9,137 nucleotides of DNA from Dehalococcoidia bacterium (lineage in GTDB: Bacteria > Chloroflexota > Dehalococcoidia > Dehalococcoidales > CSSed11-197). The stretch covers positions 1 through 9,137 of the forward strand of contig PUOQ01000047.1 in NCBI GenBank assembly GCA_003552785.1, read 5' to 3'. This document shows positions 3,999-9,137 of this stretch, piece by piece (positions within the stretch are counted from its first letter, which is position 1; every line of letters begins with the position of its first letter). The notes beneath the pieces were generated by a model. That model saw only the letters and a program-made list of their open reading frames with translations. It was not told where the DNA came from and ran no database searches. The translations under genes were made by a program, and so were the position numbers.

Positions 3999-6143
3999 AT
4001 GAAAATTGCTGTTGTTTATAATCGAGAGAGTAAACGGGTTATAAACCTCTTTGGCATACCCAACCAGGAAAGAATTGGGACTGCTGCCATCCAGCGCATT
4101 GTGGAGGCTTTAAAAAAAGGAAAACATCAGGTCAGGACTTTTGAAGGAGATAAGGACCTCATCGAAAACCTGGAGGAATTCATGCCCCAGGTTATAAAAG
4201 GTGAAAGGCCGGGGATGGTTTTCAATCTATCGTATGGAATCCAGGGGCAGGCACGCTATACCCACATTCCCTCCATACTTGAAATGGTTGGAATTCCTTA
4301 TGTAGGTTCAGGCCCACTGGCACATTCTCTTTCGCTGGACAAGGTGGTTACCAAGATGATGCTACGTCAGCGTAACTTGCCCACTCCGGATTTTGCCGTG
4401 CTTGACTCACCCGGTTTTGAATGCCCTGTGTTACCCTACCCGCTTATCGTAAAACCAAAAAATGAAGCTGTATCCTTCGGGATAAAAGTGGTTAACGATG
4501 AAGCAGAGCTGCACAGCGCCGCCGGTTCTATTTTTGAAAGATTTCATCAGCCGGTGCTGGTAGAGTGCTATATAAAGGGCAGAGAAATAAATGTTGGCCT
4601 TATTGGCAACTCACCGGTGGAAGCCTTGCCGCCGTGTGAAATTATTTTTGGCAAAACAGGCCCAAGAATATATACATACGAGGACAAAACGGGCAAGTCG
4701 GGCCGCCGGATAGAGGTGGAATGCCCTGCGGAAATTTCCCCGGATCAGTTAGATGAAGCAAAACGGCTGGCATTGACAGCATTTAATGCCCTGAGTTGTT
4801 GTGATTGCGCCCGTGTAGATATGCGCCTTGATGAAAATGGCAACTTTCATATTCTGGAAGTAAATAGTTTACCCAGCCTTGGCGAGCACGGCTCATATGT
4901 GCATGCAGCCCAGGCCGCAGGCCTTGACTTTTCCCGGCTGGTAAATCGTCTGGTTGAAGTGGCCAGTGTCCGATATTTCGGAATGCAGGCTCCGAATTTT
5001 TCTTCACGCAGGGGCAAACAAACAACCTCGATTTTTAATTATGTTACCCGCAACCGTGGGCGGCTGGAAAAAACGCTGCAAAAATGGGTTCAATTATCCA
5101 GTAGATCCGGGGATTATATTGGAATATACAATGCTGCCAGGCGAGCTTCCGAGGTAATGAGTGAACTTAATCTATTACCTGTAAAAGAACTAACCGATAA
5201 TCATAATACATGGGCATGGCAATCAGGCGCCGGTTTAGAGGATGGAACTCTCTTAATTGCACATTTGGATGTTCCTCTGAGCGAACAGTCTCCACCGGCC
5301 AGCTTTAGTATTGAGCCCGAATGGATATATGGTGATGGGGTAGCTACGTCTCGTGGCCCGCTGGCAATGCTTGAATTTGCCCTGCGAAGCTTAAACAGTA
5401 TTCGATTGATGCGCCGCAAAAAGCTGGGAGTTCTTCTTTATGGCGATGAAGGTTTGGAAGCCCGTCACAGCATGTTATCTATCCGGCAGGCAGCAAGTAA
5501 GGCCGCACGAGTTATAGTATTGAGGCCGGGGCTTGCTGAAAATACCCTGACAATTGATCGACGTGGCCAGCGCTTTTACCGTTTCATTGTAGAGGGAAAG
5601 CCAACTCGCATTGATAACTGGCAGAAAAAAGAAGATGTGCTACGATGGGCGTCCAGCAAGGTTGGGGAGTTTAGCAATATGAGCCTTAACCTGAAACGTT
5701 TCAATATTGGTGCGCTTAAATTGGAAACAAACTCCCTCACCATGCATTTACCACACAGGGTTAACGCTACACTACTGATGAGTTATGCTGATGAAAGCGA
5801 TGCAAACCAGGTTGAGGATGGCATATCTGAGCGGCTAAAAGGCCGCCATCCGTTTAATTGCGAGTTTACCCGGTTTTCCGAACGGCCTCCACTGCGCCGC
5901 AGGCGTAATAACAGCAAGCTGTTACAGGAGTTTAGAGAAGTCGGTGAACACTGGGATATAAAAGTCAACGAGCAATCTTCTGCATGGCCTTCAGTTGCCG
6001 GGCTGGTGCCTGCAACTGTGCCGGTTGTTTGTGGCTTTGGACCTTATTCTAAAGACCTTTATACTCCACAGGAGGCCGTTAACCGGCTTAGTATTGTTCA
6101 AAGAAGCCTTCTACTAGCCGGATACCTGGCTGAAAAGGGTTAG
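3999..6143 (+). CDS. D-Ala-D-Ala-ligase-like ATP-grasp domain fused to a degenerate M20-like peptidase domain
   Basis: The protein has 714 residues from the ATG at 3999; a longer form from 3909 adds 30 unrelated residues. Residues 1-325 form an ATP-grasp ligase of the Ddl superfamily. They include the MKIAVVYN N-terminus, FNLSYGIQG, IPYVGSG and LDKVVTK (Asp114-Lys115), the ATP lysines of VKPKN (152, 154), LVECYIKGREI (Glu189), CPAEI, RVDMRLDENG (Asp274) and ILEVNSLP (Glu287, Asn289). Metal and ATP residues are intact, so amide-bond formation between an acyl phosphate and an amine is likely. Canonical Ddl substrate residues differ: the HGxGGEDG motif is SYGIQGQAR, and the Ddl Tyr216 position is Thr231. 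About 345-714 resembles M20 peptidases (AHLDVP; WIYGDGVATSRGPLAMLEF; YGDEGLE; GPYSKDLYTPQE) but lacks most zinc ligands. It is the first gene of a three-gene operon. It is cytoplasmic, with no signal peptide. Confidence 0.82.
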   Translation: MKIAVVYNRESKRVINLFGIPNQERIGTAAIQRIVEALKKGKHQVRTFEGDKDLIENLEEFMPQVIKGERPGMVFNLSYGIQGQARYTHIPSILEMVGIPYVGSGPLAHSLSLDKVVTKMMLRQRNLPTPDFAVLDSPGFECPVLPYPLIVKPKNEAVSFGIKVVNDEAELHSAAGSIFERFHQPVLVECYIKGREINVGLIGNSPVEALPPCEIIFGKTGPRIYTYEDKTGKSGRRIEVECPAEISPDQLDEAKRLALTAFNALSCCDCARVDMRLDENGNFHILEVNSLPSLGEHGSYVHAAQAAGLDFSRLVNRLVEVASVRYFGMQAPNFSSRRGKQTTSIFNYVTRNRGRLEKTLQKWVQLSSRSGDYIGIYNAARRASEVMSELNLLPVKELTDNHNTWAWQSGAGLEDGTLLIAHLDVPLSEQSPPASFSIEPEWIYGDGVATSRGPLAMLEFALRSLNSIRLMRRKKLGVLLYGDEGLEARHSMLSIRQAASKAARVIVLRPGLAENTLTIDRRGQRFYRFIVEGKPTRIDNWQKKEDVLRWASSKVGEFSNMSLNLKRFNIGALKLETNSLTMHLPHRVNATLLMSYADESDANQVEDGISERLKGRHPFNCEFTRFSERPPLRRRRNNSKLLQEFREVGEHWDIKVNEQSSAWPSVAGLVPATVPVVCGFGPYSKDLYTPQEAVNRLSIVQRSLLLAGYLAEKG

Positions 6144-6149
6144 GTTGTT

Positions 6150-7760
6150 ATGCTAACAGACCGAAATGATGTTGAAGACTTATCTGAAGACGATTCTATT
6201 ACAGAGGATGAGTATTATCCACAGCGTTTGGCACACTCAAGGTTTGGGGTAATAGCCACCGCTCATGAACAGGCCACCGCGGCTGGAATTGAAATATTGC
6301 AGGACGGGGGCAATGCCATGGATGCCGCCGTAGCTGCAGCTTACGCTCTGGGCGTGTGCGAACCGATGGCATCCGGTCTTGGCGGACAAACCATGATGCT
6401 TCTTCATTTGGGTAAAACCGGGAACAAGGTTGCCATTGATGGTTCATCCAGGGCGCCAAACCGGGCCACACCAGGGTTGCTGCGCGATCGTGAAATGCGG
6501 CGCGGCCTGAGGGCGACTACCGTGCCGAGCACTCCAGCTGTACTGGAATATGTAAGGCGCAGCTATGGCAGTATGACTCTTGAAAGAGTCCTTGAGCCTG
6601 CGATTCGTCTTGCCAATCAGGGCTATCGCATTTCCAATTTGCAAAATTTTTTAACGCGTCGGGCTGAAAAATTCCTCCGGTCCGGTCCGGCAGGGAGCAT
6701 ATTTCTTAAAAACGGAGAAGTATATCCAGTCGGCAGTCTTTTTAAACAACCCGTACTCGCAGAAACTCTCCACCGCCTTTTAAAAAACGGTGTAGAAGAC
6801 TTCTACACGGGCGAAATTGCGGCTGATATATATACAGACATGCAGACCAACAATGGTCTGCTACATGAAGATGATCTGGCCCGTATACCCTGGCCAATAG
6901 AAAGGCGTCCTGTATCGGGGCGTTTCCGCGATGGGCGCCTGCTTACCTTTCCACCTCCAGGATCCGGCAGGGTTTTAATTGAGATGTTAAATATTCTAAA
7001 CCATTTTAAAGGCAGCCAGTGGGACCTTGATACCCCCAGAGGGGCCTTAATATTGGCTGAGATAATAAGGCAGGCTCAACTGGACAGGCGTGACCGTCCT
7101 TATGACCCCAGTTTTTACCCTCAGGTTCAAGAAGGGGAGGAGCATATAATTACACCAAAGTATGCCCGGCAGGTAGCCCACAGGTTGAAACGCCAGATTA
7201 AGACCGGCGGGGAGACCACCCACCTCTCCGTTATGGATAAATGGGGTAATGCCGTAGCATTAACCCAGTCTATTGAACGTGTTTTTGGTGCCTGCACAGT
7301 TACACCGGGCCTGGGTTTTCTTTACAATAACTATATGAGCGCTTTTGAATATGAGGACATATCCCACCCGTATTACCTGCGGCCCAATGCCGCACCCTGG
7401 GCCAGCGTTACTCCTACAATAGTGTTTCACGGCAGGCACCCCTGGGTTGCTATTGGCTCGGCAGGAAGCGAGCGTATAGCCCCGGCTATTTTGCAGGTAT
7501 TATTGCGCATGGACAAATCAGCGCCGCTCGATGCCGTAAGTGCTCCACGGATGTTTTGCTCCATCAATAAAACAGTGCACCTTGAGGTTGCAAGGATGAG
7601 AAGCGATATTCCCCGGGCACTTTTAAGAGCCGGCTATCAAATTAAGAACAGAGAACCATTTTCATTTTTTATGGGTTGCGTTCAAATGGTGATGCATAGC
7701 AAAAGAGGTTTTACAGGAGTGGCGGATATCAGGCGAGATGGTTCCGCGGGGGGCATTTAA
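6150..7760 (+). CDS. Cytoplasmic gamma-glutamyltranspeptidase-family Ntn-hydrolase (YwrD-like)
   Basis: This 536-residue protein is a full-length GGT-fold precursor. Residues 31-350 match the large subunit (GGNAMDAAVAAAYALGVCEP at 53-72, SGLGG). GETTHLSVMDKWGNAVALT (354-372) contains the autocleavage and nucleophile Thr356, with TTH as in E. coli (Thr391). It starts with a strongly acidic 23-residue leader instead of a signal peptide, so it probably stays in the cytoplasm. Ungapped alignment around the active site shows replacement of E. coli residues that bind the alpha groups of the gamma-glutamyl unit: Arg114 by Ser99 (an Arg lies two residues later), Asn411 by Glu376, Gln430 by Tyr395, Asp433 by Ala398 and Ser462 by Ala418. 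A self-processing amidase is likely, but its substrate is probably not an ordinary gamma-glutamyl compound. The start lies 6 bases after the ligase stop, suggesting coupled translation. Confidence 0.85.
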   Translation: MLTDRNDVEDLSEDDSITEDEYYPQRLAHSRFGVIATAHEQATAAGIEILQDGGNAMDAAVAAAYALGVCEPMASGLGGQTMMLLHLGKTGNKVAIDGSSRAPNRATPGLLRDREMRRGLRATTVPSTPAVLEYVRRSYGSMTLERVLEPAIRLANQGYRISNLQNFLTRRAEKFLRSGPAGSIFLKNGEVYPVGSLFKQPVLAETLHRLLKNGVEDFYTGEIAADIYTDMQTNNGLLHEDDLARIPWPIERRPVSGRFRDGRLLTFPPPGSGRVLIEMLNILNHFKGSQWDLDTPRGALILAEIIRQAQLDRRDRPYDPSFYPQVQEGEEHIITPKYARQVAHRLKRQIKTGGETTHLSVMDKWGNAVALTQSIERVFGACTVTPGLGFLYNNYMSAFEYEDISHPYYLRPNAAPWASVTPTIVFHGRHPWVAIGSAGSERIAPAILQVLLRMDKSAPLDAVSAPRMFCSINKTVHLEVARMRSDIPRALLRAGYQIKNREPFSFFMGCVQMVMHSKRGFTGVADIRRDGSAGGI

Positions 7761-7764
7761 GAGG
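7759..7764 (+). promoter_or_regulatory. Ribosome-binding site of the amidohydrolase gene
   Basis: AAGAGG overlaps the stop codon of the preceding gene and lies 8 bases before the ATG at 7773. It supports this start and operon membership. Confidence 0.55.
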
Positions 7765-7772
7765 TTTTCGAA

Positions 7773-8465
7773 ATGAAGCTGCCGGTTCTTATCTCTGTTC
7801 CACATGCCGGTCTTAAAGTGCCTGGGGAAGTGGCAGCAATTTGTTTCCTTACCCAGGAAGATATTGCTGCTGACAGTGATGGTGGTGCCGGAAAAGTATA
7901 TGACATTGAAAAGCACGTTGAGGTATTTGCTACAACCCATATCGCCCGTGCCATAGTGGACTTAAACCGGGAAGAGGATGACCGCAGTCCGGACGGTGTT
8001 ATTAAGACACAAACCATATACGGGGCAAAGGTTTATACAGATTATCCTCCTGAACCTATTATCGAGGTCTTATTAAGTAAATATTACCGCCCCTATCATG
8101 CCAGGCTCAGCGGAAGCACCAGGGGCTTGATGCTTGGCATAGATTGCCATACCATGGCTGCAAAAGGGCCTTCCCGGGCTGGTGATAGCGGGGAAGAGCG
8201 GCCGCTTCTTTCTATTGGTGACAATGGCGGCAGAAGTATACCCCTTTCATGGCGCCAGAAGTTTGTGTTTTGTATGGAAGAAGCTTTTCAACTGCCGGTG
8301 GCGGTAAACCGGCCCTTCAGAGGCGGGTACATTACCAGTTATCATTCCAGGGAAATGCCCTGGGTTCAGCTAGAGATGTCCCGGGCTCCTTTTTACGGGG
8401 CTGATGAGAAAAGAGAGCGGCTGTTAAGAGCGCTATTTAAGTTTTGCTGCATGGTAAAAAGTTGA
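7773..8465 (+). CDS. N-formylglutamate amidohydrolase-family protein
   Basis: This 230-residue protein has the conserved features of the family in order: ISVPHAG (His11), DLNREEDDRSPDG (63-75, with Arg66), GIDCHTM (Asp124, His126), IGDNGG (148-153), NRPFRGGYITSYH (179-191) and VQLEMSR (Glu201). These include the metal-binding histidines and acidic residue and the substrate arginine expected for a zinc amidohydrolase that removes the formyl group from N-formyl-L-glutamate (HutG type). No histidine-utilisation genes are nearby. It is the last gene of the ligase/GGT-like operon, 12 bases after its neighbour. An amidase acting on an acyl-glutamate or related product of that pathway is more plausible than histidine breakdown. 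Length and start are normal and no signal peptide is seen. The family call is good, the substrate uncertain. Confidence 0.83.
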   Translation: MKLPVLISVPHAGLKVPGEVAAICFLTQEDIAADSDGGAGKVYDIEKHVEVFATTHIARAIVDLNREEDDRSPDGVIKTQTIYGAKVYTDYPPEPIIEVLLSKYYRPYHARLSGSTRGLMLGIDCHTMAAKGPSRAGDSGEERPLLSIGDNGGRSIPLSWRQKFVFCMEEAFQLPVAVNRPFRGGYITSYHSREMPWVQLEMSRAPFYGADEKRERLLRALFKFCCMVKS

Positions 8466-8483
8466 AATTAGCGGCTTGCTGCA

Positions 8484-8987
8484 TCAGGCCTTGTTGCTGC
8501 TTTCCGGCCCGGCAAAAGCTTCAGGCATAATTTTTATCAGAACACTTCTTGTTCTGGGTCCATCAAATTCACATAAAAAAATTCCCTGCCAGGTGCCGAG
8601 AACCAGTTTGCCATTCTCAAAAAGTAAGACTTCGGAATTACCCAGCAGGCTCGCCTTTATATGAGCAGGGGAATTACCCTCCGAGTGGCGAAAGCCCCTG
8701 CTTTGGGGTACCAGCGTGTCCAGATGGGTGGCAATGTCAGTGACTACATCCGGATCAGCACTTTCATTGATGGTCACAGCAGCGGTGGTGTGGGGTATAA
8801 ATATATAGCAGGCGCCATTTCTGATACCGCTGGATGATACCGCCTGTTCGACCATGGCAGTAATATCCCGGAAGTCGACCCGGGAGACAGTTCTTATGCT
8901 TAATTTTTGTATAAAACTGCTCCTGAGAAATAGTTGTTTAAAACCTGCACCCTGTTTTTTGCCAGCAATTAAGCGGTGCTTTTCCAT
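8484..8987 (-). CDS. yjbQ: YjbQ-family (UPF0047) protein, secondary thiamine-phosphate-synthase type
   Basis: The core (about 140 residues) carries the family motifs IFIPHTTAAVTINES, FRHSEGNSPAHIKASLLG, LVLGTWQGIFLCEFDGPR and a C-terminal strand SVLIKIMPEA. The conserved histidines of PHTT, HSEGN and AHI shape the active site. Family members are described as having weak thiamine-phosphate-synthase activity, but their real function is unsettled. The start is ambiguous. Coordinates given use the ATG at 8985-8987 (167 residues), whose predicted mRNA would begin at or next to the ATG. A TTG at 9018-9020 gives 178 residues. However, homologues begin near IQKLSIRT, and exactly there an AGGAG site (8920-8924) lies 7 bases before ATA (8910-8912), which would give 142 residues. 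The gene converges on the ligase operon with an 18-base gap and no clear terminator between them. Confidence 0.85.
   Translation of the reverse strand: MEKHRLIAGKKQGAGFKQLFLRSSFIQKLSIRTVSRVDFRDITAMVEQAVSSSGIRNGACYIFIPHTTAAVTINESADPDVVTDIATHLDTLVPQSRGFRHSEGNSPAHIKASLLGNSEVLLFENGKLVLGTWQGIFLCEFDGPRTRSVLIKIMPEAFAGPESSNKA
8920..8924 (-). promoter_or_regulatory. Strong ribosome-binding site in front of an ATA codon in yjbQ
   Basis: AGGAG on the minus strand lies 7 bases before ATA (8910-8912), in frame with yjbQ and at the point where the family's conserved sequence begins. No ATG, GTG or TTG lies at a usable distance. Confidence 0.5.
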
Positions 8988-8993
8988 ATTGTA

Positions 8994-9020
8994 ATTATAT
9001 TTAACCAGTATTTCAATCAA
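8994..9020 (-). promoter_or_regulatory. Candidate promoter of yjbQ
   Basis: TATAAT (8994-8999) is preceded by TTGATT (9015-9020) at a short 15-base spacing. Predicted transcription starts at about 8987, on the ATG itself, or gives a leader of about 75 bases if the ATA at 8912 is used. Confidence 0.4.
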
Positions 9021-9071
9021 GAAGCCGGTTTTTAAAAAACATCAGGGTGAAAATGCCAATACCTTTAAATT

Positions 9072-9118
9072 GCTATTAAGGATTGTTATTATAATAGCTT
9101 GAATATGTTCAATATAAT
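9072..9118. promoter_or_regulatory. AT-rich palindromes and TATAAT boxes at the right edge
   Basis: GCTATTA (9072-9078) and TAATAGC (9092-9098) form a 7-base inverted pair. TTGAA-TATG-TTCAA (9099-9112) is a second, tight palindrome directly followed by TATAAT (9113-9118). Another TATAAT lies at 9090-9095. This could be a promoter with an operator for a gene beyond the window, but no good -35 is visible, and AT-rich DNA yields such matches by chance. Confidence 0.25.
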
Positions 9119-9137
9119 ATAGTAACGTATTATGAAT

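Noticed and set aside
8466..8483. Bidirectional terminator between the amidohydrolase gene and yjbQ
   Set aside because: The gap is 18 bases with no inverted repeat or T-run.

Overview
The window looks like chromosomal DNA of an anaerobic Gram-positive bacterium, probably a clostridial or Peptococcaceae-type Firmicute. This is inferred from the moderate, slightly AT-rich composition, the purine-rich Shine-Dalgarno sites (AGGAG, GGAGGT), the TATAAT-type promoters and the gene families. No rRNA, tRNA, CRISPR array, intact insertion sequence or integrase is visible. The layout suggests a patchwork: intact genes separated by unusually long spacers that hold decayed genes.

Left part (1-2640). Every recognisable gene reads leftward. 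A RelE/ParE-type toxin and a ribbon-helix-helix antitoxin overlap at 311-324. Their promoter (576-604) carries a perfect palindrome (580-595) between the -10 and -35 boxes, a layout suited to autorepression. A near-perfect inverted repeat (57-70 and 609-622) brackets the module. Next come two gene remnants, one unidentified (640-813) and one the C-terminus of an extended SDR epimerase/dehydratase (843-1184). They are followed by an intact VTT/DedA-type membrane protein (1229-1834) whose leader can fold into two competing hairpins, and by a stand-alone DtxR/MntR-type metal-dependent regulator (2240-2635) with a mixed metal site.

Middle (2640-3998). This part is mostly non-coding. It contains a small single-domain GIY-YIG nuclease-like protein (DUF123 type, 3014-3448) reading rightward and the C-terminal remnant of an FAD-dependent dehydrogenase on the opposite strand (3606-3788).

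Right part (3999-8465) is the most interesting region: a tight three-gene operon. Gene 1 (3999-6143) fuses a D-Ala-D-Ala-ligase-like ATP-grasp domain to an M20-peptidase-like domain that has lost most of its metal ligands. Gene 2 (6150-7760) is a gamma-glutamyltranspeptidase-family Ntn-hydrolase that lacks a signal peptide. It keeps the autocatalytic threonine, but the residues that in the E. coli enzyme read the alpha-amino and alpha-carboxyl groups of glutamate are replaced. Gene 3 (7773-8465) belongs to the N-formylglutamate amidohydrolase family. Together they form an apparently cytoplasmic set of one amide-bond-forming enzyme, one probable binding or pseudo-enzyme domain and two amide-cleaving enzymes. 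This suggests a pathway that builds and then trims or recycles a small peptide or acyl-amino acid. The substrate cannot be read from the sequence.

The operon meets, convergently, a YjbQ-family (UPF0047) gene on the minus strand. Its best ribosome-binding site sits in front of an ATA codon rather than any ordinary start codon. The window ends in AT-rich DNA with small palindromes and TATAAT boxes that may be control DNA for a gene beyond the right edge.
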